64,000 nt of DNA from Deltaproteobacteria bacterium (GCA_031275645.1 JAISOL010000009.1:1-64000); one strand, 5' to 3'; counted from the stretch's first letter, positions 1-11,963 are shown. The notes: a model not told the origin generated them from the letters alone. A program made the numbers and translations.

Positions 1-2
1 AG

Positions 3-155
3 TTCGGCTCCGGCGGTCTGACCCTGAACATCAAGGGCGAGGGCGATACCCTCCAGACCATCAGCGTGGACTTCTCCGGAGGCTACACTCAGCCGGGCGG
101 CGACGACGAGGCGGCCCGCGCTCTGCTTATGGAAATGATCAAGAACAACATCTGA
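3..155 (+). CDS. C-terminal fragment of an unidentified protein (truncated by window start)
   Basis: Open frame from window start: FGSGGLTLNIKGEGDTLQTISVDFSGGYTQPGGDDEAARALLMEMIKNNI*, followed by a strong hairpin. Confidence 0.55.
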   Translation, partial: FGSGGLTLNIKGEGDTLQTISVDFSGGYTQPGGDDEAARALLMEMIKNNI

Positions 156-165
156 ACGGGAACAC

Positions 166-194
166 GGCGGGCGAGGCCCAGGGCCTCGCCCGCT
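166..194 (+). terminator. Stem-loop, probable terminator
   Basis: Perfect 11-bp inverted repeat GCGGGCGAGGC / GCCTCGCCCGC just after the stop at 155; no clear T tract. Confidence 0.5.
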
Positions 195-381
195 CGCGAC
201 CGGCCGGGGGACACAAACCCCGGTATGGATGTCCACACAGAGCGATCAACCGTCGTCCAAGCGCTCCGCCTTCTCCTGCCCGTAAAACATAACCCTACGG
301 CATTTAATACTCCCGTTTGAGCCCGTTTCCCGTCCTCCCCCTCCGTCAGGCGCTTACTCCCCGCGCTCGCGCCGTTTCGCC

Positions 382-410
382 TTGACGCTACCGGAAGCGC
401 GGTATAAATT
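382..410 (+). promoter_or_regulatory. Candidate sigma70 promoter for the skp-lpx operon
   Basis: TTGACG ... TATAAATT with 15-17 bp spacing upstream of skp. Confidence 0.35.
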
Positions 411-474
411 ACATCCCTGCTTGCGGCGCGAAAGGAAGTTCAGGTGTCAATCCCGCTAGAAGGAGTTTTTATTC

Positions 475-1035
475 ATGTATAAGCTGTTTGTTCCCTTAAC
501 TTTAATTTTTTGTCTGGCGGCCGGGGCGACCGGGGCGGCCGGGGCGGCTGAACTGAAAGTCGGGATGTTCAGCCTGAACGCCGTGGCCACGGCTTGTGAC
601 GCTTACAAGGCCAAACAGGCGGACATGAAGAAAAACTTTGAGGCCGAAGGCAAGGCCGTGGAGAAGCAGGGCCTGGATCTGCAGAAGCTGGTCAACGAGT
701 TCCAGATTCAGCAGCAGGCTCTTTCGCCCGAAGCCAGAGAAGACAGACAGGAGGCGCTCAGGCGCCAGTCGCGGGAGTTTGAGGATAAGCGGAACGATTT
801 TTTGCGCCGCTACAACAATGCGGAAAAGCGCGCCCAGGAAGAAATAATTTCCATAGTTCTGTACTCGGCCGCGGAGTACGGCAAGCGCGAGAAATTCTCT
901 TTTGTGCTGGAGATGGATCGCGCCGGCGTTCTCTGGGTGGATCAACCCCTCGACATCACCAAGGCGGTACTGGAGGAATCCAATAAAACCTGGAAGAACA
1001 AACCTAAGGAACTTTTCGATCAGCTGGGCAAATAA
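475..1035 (+). CDS. skp: OmpH/Skp family periplasmic chaperone
   Basis: Signal peptide, long coiled-coil, immediately upstream of lpxD. Confidence 0.85.
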   Translation: MYKLFVPLTLIFCLAAGATGAAGAAELKVGMFSLNAVATACDAYKAKQADMKKNFEAEGKAVEKQGLDLQKLVNEFQIQQQALSPEAREDRQEALRRQSREFEDKRNDFLRRYNNAEKRAQEEIISIVLYSAAEYGKREKFSFVLEMDRAGVLWVDQPLDITKAVLEESNKTWKNKPKELFDQLGK

Positions 1036-1115
1036 ACAAGGCTGTTCCGGCTACGGTTGCCGGCGCCCGAATCTTGAAGGCGTCTCATAATTCGTTATGA
1101 GGGCGGGGAATATTA

Positions 1116-2174
1116 TTGCCTGGAGATATTATGCCTACATTCCAGCTTTCTCATCTTGCCCGCGAACTGGGGCTTGTCCTGAAAGGCGGCGATCTGGTCG
1201 TGAGCGGCCTGAATACTCTGGAAGAAGCGGGGCCGAGGGATCTGAGCTTTCTGGCCAATCCCAAATACGCACGCTTTCTGGGCTCCACCAAAGCGGCGGC
1301 TGTCATTGTCGATGCGGAGCACGCGAAAGAGGTGGAGCGCGCCCTGATCAGCGAATATCCGTACAGGGATTTCGGGAGAGCCCTGGCCCTGTTCGCGCGT
1401 GGGGAAGGAGCCTTTTCCGGGATCAGCCCTTTGGCCTTTATCCATCCTGAAGCCAGGCTGGGAGATGACTGCACGGTTTACCCTTTTGTCTTCATCGGCC
1501 AGAGGGCTGAGCTCGGCGCGGGCTGCACGGTTTTTCCGGGGGTCTATATAGGCGAGGATTGCCTTCTGGGGCCGCGTTGCGTGCTTTATCCCAATGCCGT
1601 GCTCATGTCGGCGGTAAAACTGGGTAAAGAGTGCGTCATTCAGCCTGGAGCGGTGCTGGGAGCGGAGGGCTTCGGCTTTACCAGAACGGAGAACGGCATA
1701 CAGAAGATTCCCCAGGCGGGTTCCGTGACTTTGGGCGACAGAGTGGAAATAGGAGCCAACAGCGCCGTGGATCGCGGCGTTCTGGGGCCGAGCCGCGTCG
1801 GTGACGACAGCAAGCTGGATAACCTGGTGCAGGTGGGACATAACGTGAGTATGGGCAGACGGAATCTGGTGGTCGCCCTGACGGGCATAGCCGGGAGCGT
1901 GAGCATAGGCGACGGTAATACTTTTGCCGGGCAGGCCGGGATTTCCGGACATATCAGGGTGGGCGACAATACGGTCATAGGCCCGCGCTCCGGGGTTGCC
2001 CACGACGTGCCCGATAATTTCCAGGGAGGCGGCTCTCCCCTTATGGACAAAATGACCTTTCTGCGCCACCTCAGCCTAACCCCCAAACTTGGCGAGCTCT
2101 ACAAAAGCGTGAAAAGGTTGGAGAGAGAAGTGAAAGAGCTTCGAAACGCCGGCAAAAGTTCCGCTGCCCTGTAA
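1116..2174 (+). CDS. lpxD: UDP-3-O-(3-hydroxyacyl)glucosamine N-acyltransferase
   Basis: Hexapeptide-repeat protein with LpxD N-domain and C-terminal coiled coil; skp-lpxD-fabZ-lpxA order. Confidence 0.95.
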   Translation: MPGDIMPTFQLSHLARELGLVLKGGDLVVSGLNTLEEAGPRDLSFLANPKYARFLGSTKAAAVIVDAEHAKEVERALISEYPYRDFGRALALFARGEGAFSGISPLAFIHPEARLGDDCTVYPFVFIGQRAELGAGCTVFPGVYIGEDCLLGPRCVLYPNAVLMSAVKLGKECVIQPGAVLGAEGFGFTRTENGIQKIPQAGSVTLGDRVEIGANSAVDRGVLGPSRVGDDSKLDNLVQVGHNVSMGRRNLVVALTGIAGSVSIGDGNTFAGQAGISGHIRVGDNTVIGPRSGVAHDVPDNFQGGGSPLMDKMTFLRHLSLTPKLGELYKSVKRLEREVKELRNAGKSSAAL

Positions 2175-2239
2175 TTCCGGAGCGAATCAACATTGAGAGT
2201 GTATAATTTGCCCCGCGGGAATTTGCTTGCAAATCCCTG

Positions 2240-2305
2240 CCGCGAGATTGTCGCGAGGTGAATTCACTTCGCTGTCAAGTGATAATCTCAAGCGTAAAAT
2301 GCTCT
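2240..2305 (+). repeat. Palindromic leader/REP-like element copy 1 (upstream of fabZ)
   Basis: CGCGAGATTGTCGCG...GTGAATTCAC...AATCTCAAGCGTAAAATGCTCT; shares motifs with 29935-29999. Confidence 0.5.
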
Positions 2306-2317
2306 AAGGAGGAAAAA

Positions 2318-2788
2318 ATGATCGCGGACAGGAATGAGGAAGCTTTTGATATAGGGAAGATTATGGCTTTGCTCCCGCATCGCTATCCCTTTCTGCTGGT
2401 GGACAGGGTAGTGGAGGTCAAGCCCGGCGAATCCGTCCGGGCCTATAAAAACGTCAGCATCAACGAGGTCTTTTTTCAGGGCCATTTCCCCGGGCTGCCG
2501 GTCATGCCGGGCGTGTTGATCCTGGAAGCCCTGGCCCAGGCGGGAGGGCTCATGGTACTCTCCGGTTTTACGCCGGAAAAGAGAAGCGGAAAGGTATTTT
2601 TATTTACCGGGCTGGATAAGATACGCTTCCGCCGTCCGGTTTATCCGGGAGATCGCCTTGATTTGCATTGTAAGCTTCTGCGCAGCAGGCTCAACCTCTG
2701 GAAGATAGAGGGCAGGGCTCTGGTTGACGGAGAACTGGCGGCCGGGGGGGAGCTTTCCGCAGCCATTAGTACAAGGGAGGATCTCTGA
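2318..2788 (+). CDS. fabZ: 3-hydroxyacyl-[acyl-carrier-protein] dehydratase FabZ
   Basis: LLPHRYPFLLVDRV and GHFPGLPVMPGVLILEALAQ motifs; start after AAGGAGG. Confidence 0.95.
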   Translation: MIADRNEEAFDIGKIMALLPHRYPFLLVDRVVEVKPGESVRAYKNVSINEVFFQGHFPGLPVMPGVLILEALAQAGGLMVLSGFTPEKRSGKVFLFTGLDKIRFRRPVYPGDRLDLHCKLLRSRLNLWKIEGRALVDGELAAGGELSAAISTREDL

Positions 2789-3598
2789 ATGAGTGTGGTC
2801 GTCCACCCGAGCGCCTTTGTTTCCGCCGGAGCGAGTCTGGATGATGGGGTAGTGGTCGGGCCTTGCGCCGTGATCGAGGATAAGGCGGAGGTCGGCGCGG
2901 GCACGCGCATAGACGCTTTTGCCTCGGTCAAGTCTTATACCCGCATAGGCAGAAATAATCGCATATTTTCCTACGCCATGCTGGGGGAGATACCACAGGA
3001 TCTCAAATTTCGCGGAGAGGTCTCCAGGCTGGAAATAGGCGACGGGAACACGATCCGCGAGTTCGCCACCCTGCACCGGGGAACCGAAGGGGGAGGGGGA
3101 GTCACCCGCGTGGGCGACGGCTGCCTGCTGATGGCCTATACCCATGTGGCTCACGACTGTACTTTGGGCTCGCACATTGTCATGTCCAACGCCGCGACTC
3201 TGGCCGGGCATGTGGAAGTGCAGGATTACGCCATCATCGGAGGGCTCTCGGCCGTGCATCAGTTCAGCCGCATCGGGCGTTGCGCCTTTGTGGGCGGGAT
3301 GACCGGCATAGGGCAGGATCTGCCGCCGTATATGCTGGCTACGGGAGCAAGGGCCTGTCTGCACGGACCGAATCTGGTGGGCTTACGTCGCCTGAATTTG
3401 TCGCAGGAGGAAATCGGGGCGGTGCGCGCGGTATTTAAAATAATCTGGCTTTCCGGCGCTCCGCGTAGAGAAGCCCTGGAAAAGGCGAGCGCGGAGTACG
3501 CCCGCTTCCCCCAGGCCATGGAAATCGTTGATTTCGTCAAAGCCAGCAAGCGAGGCGTGCTTTCGGTGGATCGCAGCGAGGCCGGACCGGATGCCTGA
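2789..3598 (+). CDS. lpxA: Acyl-[ACP]-UDP-N-acetylglucosamine O-acyltransferase
   Basis: Hexapeptide repeats, LpxA C-terminal domain, ATG directly after the fabZ stop. Confidence 0.95.
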   Translation: MSVVVHPSAFVSAGASLDDGVVVGPCAVIEDKAEVGAGTRIDAFASVKSYTRIGRNNRIFSYAMLGEIPQDLKFRGEVSRLEIGDGNTIREFATLHRGTEGGGGVTRVGDGCLLMAYTHVAHDCTLGSHIVMSNAATLAGHVEVQDYAIIGGLSAVHQFSRIGRCAFVGGMTGIGQDLPPYMLATGARACLHGPNLVGLRRLNLSQEEIGAVRAVFKIIWLSGAPRREALEKASAEYARFPQAMEIVDFVKASKRGVLSVDRSEAGPDA

Positions 3599-4454
3599 GG
3601 AAAAAGGAGAAGGGGGGAAACCTCTTGGGAATATAGGCATTATCGCCGGTTCCGGGCAGTTTCCGCTCCTGGTGGCCCGCGCGGTCAGAGCCGGGGGAGC
3701 CGGGGTTTTTATCTGCGGCTTTGAGGAACAGACCGGAGAGGAGCTGGAGGGAGAGGCCGACGAGTTTATCCGCATACATATAGGGCAGCTCGGCCGGCTG
3801 CTTTCCTTTTTCAAAAAAAATGAGGTCGCCGCGGTCTGTCTGGCCGGAGCCATAAAAAAATCCAGAGCGCTGAATCTGCGTCCCGATTTGCGCGCGGCCA
3901 GACTGCTCTTCAAACTTTACAAAAACCACGGGGACGACGCCATCTTGCGCGCGGTGCTGGAGGAACTTCAGGCTGAAGGGCTGGAAGTCGTGCCGGCCTC
4001 GGCTTTTGTGCCGGATCTGCTCGGCCCGGCCGGAACTCTGAGCCGCAGGAAGCCCGGCCCGGAAGAGTGGAAGTCCATCAGGCACGGCTGGGGCATAGGC
4101 AAGTCTCTGGGCGCTTATGATATCGGGCAATGCCTGGTTCTGCGGAAAAATATGGTGGTGGCCGTGGAGGCGCTGGAAGGCACCGATGCCGTGCTGGAAC
4201 GGGGAGGGGAACTGGGGGGGGAAGGCTGCGTGGCTTTGAAAATGCTCAAACCGGGACAGGATACGCGGGTGGATCTGCCCTCCGTCGGCCTTGAAACCAT
4301 ACGGATACTGACGCGTCTGCGTTATGCCTGTCTGGCCTACGAGGCCGGAAGCACTCTCTTTTTTGATCGTTCCCCGGCCCTGGCCCTGGCGGACGGGCGG
4401 GGCCTGGCCGTTGTCGGCCTGAGGCCGGAAGATTTGCAGTCAACCTTGAGCTGA
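3591..4454 (+). CDS. lpxI: UDP-2,3-diacylglucosamine pyrophosphatase LpxI (DUF1009)
   Basis: IGIIAGSGQFPLLVARA N-terminus; overlaps the lpxA end; lipid A operon context. Confidence 0.88.
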   Translation: MPEEKGEGGKPLGNIGIIAGSGQFPLLVARAVRAGGAGVFICGFEEQTGEELEGEADEFIRIHIGQLGRLLSFFKKNEVAAVCLAGAIKKSRALNLRPDLRAARLLFKLYKNHGDDAILRAVLEELQAEGLEVVPASAFVPDLLGPAGTLSRRKPGPEEWKSIRHGWGIGKSLGAYDIGQCLVLRKNMVVAVEALEGTDAVLERGGELGGEGCVALKMLKPGQDTRVDLPSVGLETIRILTRLRYACLAYEAGSTLFFDRSPALALADGRGLAVVGLRPEDLQSTLS

Positions 4455-4473
4455 GGACAAACAGGAGAATCTT

Positions 4474-5196
4474 ATGTCGAGGGAAGAAATCGCGCGGGAA
4501 TTTTATGTGGATGATCACGCTCTGCTTTTCGCTCTCCTGGCCAAAAATATCCTTTCCGCGGCGGAGCGGGAGGAGGGGCTGGAAATAATCCGCCGGGGAG
4601 TTACGGAATACGGCCTGGAGCGCGGTCTGCGTTATGCCAGGCGCTGTCTGGAGTACGGCGACCCCCTGACCGTTCCCTCCTATATGGCTCATTCCGAACT
4701 GGTGGAACCCAGAGCCTGGAACAAATCCGTGACGGAATCCCTCTCTCCCTACAAGTTCAACACCGTCACCTGCGGCTGGTGCGCGACCTGGAAAAAATAC
4801 AATTTGCTGGAATACGGCAAGCTGTATTGCTCCCGGATCGACGTCAGCCTGTTGCGCGGCTTCAACCGGGATATAGTTCTGGAAGTCAGCCCCATTATGT
4901 CGCACGGCAGCGAAGTTTGTTCCTTCACCTGGAAGAATTTCGGCTTCAGGGATCAGGCTCAGGCGGATCTGGCGGCGCAACGCCGGCGGGAACTTCTTCC
5001 TCTGGTGGGGCGGGATTTTCTCTACCATTGCGCCCACCTGCTTTCGACCCTGCGCCGGGCGGTTTATTTCAGCCTAGGAGCCGCTTCAGGCAGCAGGGTT
5101 CTCGCTTCGGCCCTGCGCGACTATGCCGGGGAACGCGGAGAAAGCAGAAAAAAGGCCCTGCTGGACGATTCCAGGCAGGATTTCTGCGAGATTTGA
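4474..5196 (+). CDS. L-2-amino-thiazoline-4-carboxylic acid hydrolase-like protein
   Basis: Family-like features (NTVTCGWCATWKKYNLLEYGKLYCSRIDVSLLRGF); next to metNIQ. Confidence 0.65.
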   Translation: MSREEIAREFYVDDHALLFALLAKNILSAAEREEGLEIIRRGVTEYGLERGLRYARRCLEYGDPLTVPSYMAHSELVEPRAWNKSVTESLSPYKFNTVTCGWCATWKKYNLLEYGKLYCSRIDVSLLRGFNRDIVLEVSPIMSHGSEVCSFTWKNFGFRDQAQADLAAQRRRELLPLVGRDFLYHCAHLLSTLRRAVYFSLGAASGSRVLASALRDYAGERGESRKKALLDDSRQDFCEI

Positions 5197-5334
5197 ATTA
5201 ATGGCGCCCCGAACGCAAGCCGTTTTAACCGGCTCGCGTATATTCATATGCAATATAAGTATTTTGCCGATTCGCCGCTGAAAGATATGGCGGAAGTGAA
5301 GCGTGCCGAGTAATTTTTCCTGGGGTTTTCCGGT

Positions 5335-6387
5335 ATGATCCAGGTAAACGGTCTTTGTAAAAAATTCGGCGCGCATTTTGTGTTGCGGGATATTACCCTG
5401 CGGGTGGAGAAAGGGGAAATTTTCGGCATAGTGGGGCATTCCGGAGCCGGGAAATCCACTTTGCTCCGTTGCCTGAACGGGCTGGAGACCTACAGCGGAG
5501 GAAGCGTCAGGGTGATGGGGCGGGAAGTCGGAAGCCTGGGGCAGAAAGAGATGCTGAATCTGCGCCGGCGCATGGGCATGATCTTTCAGACCTTCAACCT
5601 CATGGAGCGGCGTAATGTCTTTGAAAACGTGGCCTTCCCCCTGGAGGTGTGGCGCGTTCCCAAGGAGCGCGCCAGGGAAAGGGTGGAGGATTTGCTGAAA
5701 CTGGTCGGTCTGGAGGGCAAAAGCTCTGTCCGGCCGGGCAATCTGAGCGGAGGGCAGAAGCAGCGGGTAGGCATTGCCCGCGCCCTGGCCCTCCGCCCCG
5801 ATATCCTGCTCTGCGACGAGCCGACCTCCGCTTTGGATCCCCATACCACCGCCTCCATCCTGGATCTGCTGCAGGACATAAATGAGCGTTTCAGCCTGAC
5901 CATTGTGCTGGTCACGCATCAGATGGAGGTGGTAAAGCGCATGTGCGGGCGCACCCTGCTTCTGGACGGCGGCCTTCCGCAGGGCACGGGCGAAACTTCC
6001 TCTCTTTTTCTGGCTCCCCCGGAACATTTGCGCCGGCTGATCCAGGAGGAATATGCGCTGCTTTCCGGCGGAGTGAATATACGCCTGGTTTTCGGCTCTC
6101 CCGTTCCGGACGCGTCTCCCGGAGCCGCCGCCGGTCCGCTACGGGCAAATTCCGGGAAAGCTCCCGGCTCATCTTCAGGGATCATCAGCGCTATGGCGCG
6201 CGATCTGGACCTGGATTTTTCAATTGTAGGAGGCAGGCTGGAACGCTACGGCAATGATATTCTGGGTTTTCTGATTATTAACGTGGAAGCTGAGGAAGCA
6301 GGCTCAGTGCTGGAATATCTGCGTGTCCGGAATGTCAGCCGGCAGATCGTGGAACGGCCCGCGCCAGGCGGGGGCGCGGATGCCTGA
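5335..6387 (+). CDS. metN: Methionine ABC transporter ATP-binding protein
   Basis: Walker A GHSGAGKST, LSGGQKQRVGIARAL, C-terminal NIL-like domain; followed by metI and metQ. Confidence 0.92.
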   Translation: MIQVNGLCKKFGAHFVLRDITLRVEKGEIFGIVGHSGAGKSTLLRCLNGLETYSGGSVRVMGREVGSLGQKEMLNLRRRMGMIFQTFNLMERRNVFENVAFPLEVWRVPKERARERVEDLLKLVGLEGKSSVRPGNLSGGQKQRVGIARALALRPDILLCDEPTSALDPHTTASILDLLQDINERFSLTIVLVTHQMEVVKRMCGRTLLLDGGLPQGTGETSSLFLAPPEHLRRLIQEEYALLSGGVNIRLVFGSPVPDASPGAAAGPLRANSGKAPGSSSGIISAMARDLDLDFSIVGGRLERYGNDILGFLIINVEAEEAGSVLEYLRVRNVSRQIVERPAPGGGADA

Positions 6388-7066
6388 CTTTTACGGGCAG
6401 ATATCGGTTTTTCTGGAGCGTCTGGCCCGTATCGCTCCCGAATTGGGTCTGGCCACACTGGAAACCCTGTATATGGTGGGTCTGGCCACCTTCTTTTCTC
6501 TGCTCGCCGGTTCCGCCCTGGCGGTTCTGCTGATCCTGACCGGCCCGGGCGGTCTGCGGCCCATGCCCCGCCTGTACCGCGTGCTGGACGCGGCGGTGAA
6601 TCTGGGGCGCTCTTTTCCTTTCATCATCCTGCTCATTGCCATACTTCCCCTTACCCGCCTGATTGCCGGCACCACCATCGGCAGCACGGCTTCCATTGTG
6701 CCGCTCACCATAGCGGCCGTTCCCTTTGTGGGGAGGCTCATGGAGGGATGCCTGCTGGAGGTGGACGCGGGGGTGATTGAGGCTGCGCGTTCCTTCGGCG
6801 CGGGCAATGCCAGGATTATTTTCAGGGTGCTTTTTCCGGAGGCTTTGCCTCCCATTATCCTGAACGCGGCGGTGACGGCCATCACCCTGCTGGGCTATTC
6901 CGCCATGGCCGGCGCCGTGGGCGGCGGGGGCCTGGGAGACCTGGCCATCAGATACGGCTACAACCGTTTCCAGATGGATGTCATGGCTTATGCGGTGGTC
7001 ATTCTGGTGGTGCTGGTGCAAATCATGCAATCGGCCTGTAATTTTCTGTACAAAAAATTGCGCTGA
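6380..7066 (+). CDS. metI: Methionine ABC transporter permease
   Basis: MetI-type membrane protein, 8-nt overlap with metN. Confidence 0.92.
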   Translation: MPDFYGQISVFLERLARIAPELGLATLETLYMVGLATFFSLLAGSALAVLLILTGPGGLRPMPRLYRVLDAAVNLGRSFPFIILLIAILPLTRLIAGTTIGSTASIVPLTIAAVPFVGRLMEGCLLEVDAGVIEAARSFGAGNARIIFRVLFPEALPPIILNAAVTAITLLGYSAMAGAVGGGGLGDLAIRYGYNRFQMDVMAYAVVILVVLVQIMQSACNFLYKKLR

Positions 7067-7094
7067 CCTCCTGTCGGCGCGCAAGGAGCGAAAA

Positions 7095-7871
7095 ATGAAA
7101 AAACTGATTCTGTCTTTAGTTTTACTGCTGTTGAGCGCCTTCCCTGCCCTGGCCGCCGAACGCCTGCTCGTGGGAGTGACGCCTTTTCCGCACAAGGATA
7201 TCATGTTGGCGGCCAAACCTCTGCTGGCGGCCCAGGGTTACGAGCTGGTTCTCAGGGAATTCACCGACTATGTGCAGCCCAACATGGCTTTGGCCGAAAA
7301 TCAGCTTTTCGCCAATTTTTTCCAGCATATCCCCTACCTGGAGAATATGAACGCCGAGAAAAAACTCGGCCTGATCTGGATTGCCAAGATTCACATAGAA
7401 CCCCTGGGGTTGTATTCCAAAAAGATCAAAAATATCAATGAGCTTAGAAAGGGAGACCTCATAACCCTGCCCAATGACCCGACCAACGAGGCCAGGGCCC
7501 TGCGCCTGCTGGAAGCCGGCGGGCTGATTACCCTGAAAGCCGGCGAGCTGATCACAATCAATGACATAGAGCGGAACAGGCTTGGTCTGCTCTTCAAGGA
7601 AATTGACGCTCCCCAGCTCCCCAGAACTTTGCAGGATGTGAGCGCCGCCGTCATAAACACCAATTTCGCCGTGGAGGGAGGGCTTATCCCGGCCAGGGAC
7701 GCCATTATTTCCGAGGGAAAGGAATCCCCTTACGCCAATGTGATTGTTGTGCGGGCCGCGGACAAGGATAGCCCCGCGGCCGCCGCTCTGCTCAAGGCCG
7801 TGCAGTCGCCGGAAGTTAAAAAGTATATTGAGGACAAGCTTGTTCCTTTGGGGATAGTGCCGGCTTTTTAA
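7095..7871 (+). CDS. metQ: Methionine-binding (NlpA family) substrate-binding protein
   Basis: MKKLILSLVLLLLSAFPALAAERLLVGVTPFPHKDIM; NlpA/MetQ family. Confidence 0.92.
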   Translation: MKKLILSLVLLLLSAFPALAAERLLVGVTPFPHKDIMLAAKPLLAAQGYELVLREFTDYVQPNMALAENQLFANFFQHIPYLENMNAEKKLGLIWIAKIHIEPLGLYSKKIKNINELRKGDLITLPNDPTNEARALRLLEAGGLITLKAGELITINDIERNRLGLLFKEIDAPQLPRTLQDVSAAVINTNFAVEGGLIPARDAIISEGKESPYANVIVVRAADKDSPAAAALLKAVQSPEVKKYIEDKLVPLGIVPAF

Positions 7872-7921
7872 AGCGCTTCACACTTGAAACGCTCGGCGAG
7901 GATTTGCGCCCGCGACCATAG

Positions 7922-9835
<1,914 letters not shown>

Positions 9836-9839
<4 letters not shown>

Positions 9840-10489
9840 AAACCGAACTCCTTGACAGCCTTGAACATTCCTTCCTGAGCCAGTTGCCCGGCCCCGACCC
9901 ACCGACCCCGCCGCTCGATGAACTTGTCCAGTTCCAGAAGATTCTCCAGTAGCGGGCGCTGCTTTTCGTCGTAACGCGAACGCGCGATCAAGGCTTTGAG
10001 GCGCGCGTCCAGCAAAAAGATGTCCATGACTACGGAAGCCGGTTCCTCCACTCCGAAATCACCGCCTTTTCTTTCCTGCCAGTGAATTATCTGCGGGACT
10101 ACAAGCAGATCCGCCTCCATGCACTCTCCCACCAGCGTCCAGTAATCCAGGGCCGGCAGAGCCGCGTTTTTGGGGATGGAGGCGGAGCAGACGGCGGCCT
10201 GTTCGCGGCTGATGAAATCCCGGTCTTCAATCCGGGACAGGATGACGGCAAAGTCTCTGTCCAGCCGGGGGAAGACCGCGGCGTCGATTTTGGCGATGTT
10301 TTCCGGAATATATCCGGCCAGCAGGTCGGATACGACCAGGGGCTGGGTAAAGGGAGCCACGCCGATGCGCGGCGTCCCTCCGGGAATCAGGCTGACCGGC
10401 TGCGGGGAACAGGCGGCCTGGAGCTGGAAAAGGCAGAGCGCCGCCAGAACTGACAGGAGGCGGAAGCCGGACAGGATAAAAGTTTTCAA
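9836..10489 (-). CDS. Hypothetical lipoprotein encoded between hisB and hisA
   Basis: TTG start overlapping the hisB stop (TTGA); signal peptide ending LQLQAAC-like lipobox; GTGA overlap with hisA. Confidence 0.65.
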
Positions 10490-11076
10490 TCTAATCTCCC
10501 CTTGGTGCTCAGAAGGCCGCCGCGGTTCAGTTGAACGGCCTGACGCAGGGCCAGGCCTGCTCCTTTGCCGGCCGATTCCAGCAGATGGTGTCCGTTTTTG
10601 CCGTAGAGAAAGCTGATATGCAGGTTCATGCGCGCTCCGGCGGCCAGAGCCCTGAAAAATTCTCTCCACAGTTCTCTCTCCTCTCCGGCCAGTACCGGCG
10701 GAAGCAGCTCGGACCCGTTGAAGACCAGATAGCTGCGCCCGGAAAGATCCAGGCAGACGTCGGCAAGGGCTTCGTCCATGGGCACCCTGGCCGCGCCCAC
10801 CCGGGCTATGCCCCGGCGATCCCCCAGAGCTTCAAGGATCGCCTGTCCCAGGCAAAGGGCGCTGTCTTCCACCGTATGGTGGGCGTCTATATCCAGATCT
10901 CCGGCGCAGTTCAGCTTCAGGTCGAAACCGGCCCAGAAGCAGAGCAGAGTGATGAGGTGGTCGGCCAGCCCGAAGCCTGTGCTGGCCTCGATTTGCCCCT
11001 TGCCGTCCAGGTTAAGTCTGAGAGAGATATTTGTCTCTCTGGTGCTTCTGCTGAGACTGGAACTGCGCGTTTTCAT
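10486..11076 (-). CDS. hisB: Imidazoleglycerol-phosphate dehydratase
   Basis: [18 protein letters not shown] and [22 protein letters not shown] metal-ligand motifs. Confidence 0.95.
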   Translation of the reverse strand: MKTRSSSLSRSTRETNISLRLNLDGKGQIEASTGFGLADHLITLLCFWAGFDLKLNCAGDLDIDAHHTVEDSALCLGQAILEALGDRRGIARVGAARVPMDEALADVCLDLSGRSYLVFNGSELLPPVLAGEERELWREFFRALAAGARMNLHISFLYGKNGHHLLESAGKGAGLALRQAVQLNRGGLLSTKGRLD

Positions 11077-11102
11077 CGGGGTTTTCCTCCGGGGTTACGG
11101 GA

Positions 11103-11963
11103 TCAGGCCTGGGGGTCCGCGCTTTTTTCCGCGGAATCTCCGGGAGTCGTCGATTCCGGGGCGGCTTCCCCGGCAGCGGTTTTTTTGCCGCAAAGAGCCG
11201 CGATCAGGATGCTCGCCTCGTAAAGCAGGAGCAGGGGCGCGGCCATGAGCAACTGTGAAATCACGTCCGGCGGAGTGAGCGCCGCGCCCAGGATGAATGC
11301 TATTACCACAAAATAACGCCGAAAGGAACGCATGGCCGCCGCGCTCACCACGCCCAGACGCGACAGGAAAAAAGCCAGGACAGGCATTTCGAACACAAGG
11401 CCGAAGGCCAGGAGAAGCTGCATGGTAAAGCCGAAGTATTCGTCCATGCCGGGCATGGCCTTGAAAGGCCCCTTGGAGTAGGTCATAAAAAAGCGGAAGG
11501 CGTTGGGGAAGACCACAAAATAGCAGAAAGCTCCGCCCAGAACGAAGCAGACGGCGGAACAGGCGGCCACGGGCATGAGGAATTTTTTTTCCTCGGCATA
11601 TAGCCCCGGAGCGATAAAAGCCCAGATTTGATAGAAAATGAAAGGGCTGACCAGAAATATGCCGGCCACGATGGCCAGCTTCATGTGGGTGAAGAAACCT
11701 TCCGCTATGCCGGTAAAGATAATGCTGCTGGGCACGGCGTCACCGGCCGGCAGAACCCGCACCAAGGGCAGATAAAGGAGATCGGCCAGCAAGTCGGAAA
11801 ATCCCCAGCAGATTAAGAAGCCGGCGACAATGCCCAGGCCGATCCGGATCAGCCGGGAGCGCAGCTCGCGGAAATGCTCCGTCAGGCTGGTTGTTCCGGT
11901 GCCTGCCGCAATCTTCTGTTCCGGCCCGTTTTCGGGGGCGGGGAGGGAGGCGTTGCCGCTCAT
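11103..11963 (-). CDS. tatC: Sec-independent protein translocase TatC
   Basis: LTEHFRELRSRLIRIGLGI N-terminus, multi-TM, TPPDVISQLLMA-type motif. Confidence 0.93.
   Translation of the reverse strand: MSGNASLPAPENGPEQKIAAGTGTTSLTEHFRELRSRLIRIGLGIVAGFLICWGFSDLLADLLYLPLVRVLPAGDAVPSSIIFTGIAEGFFTHMKLAIVAGIFLVSPFIFYQIWAFIAPGLYAEEKKFLMPVAACSAVCFVLGGAFCYFVVFPNAFRFFMTYSKGPFKAMPGMDEYFGFTMQLLLAFGLVFEMPVLAFFLSRLGVVSAAAMRSFRRYFVVIAFILGAALTPPDVISQLLMAAPLLLLYEASILIAALCGKKTAAGEAAPESTTPGDSAEKSADPQA

Noticed and set aside
1113-2069. 318-aa minus-strand ORF
   Set aside because: Shadow of lpxD, which has unambiguous hexapeptide repeats
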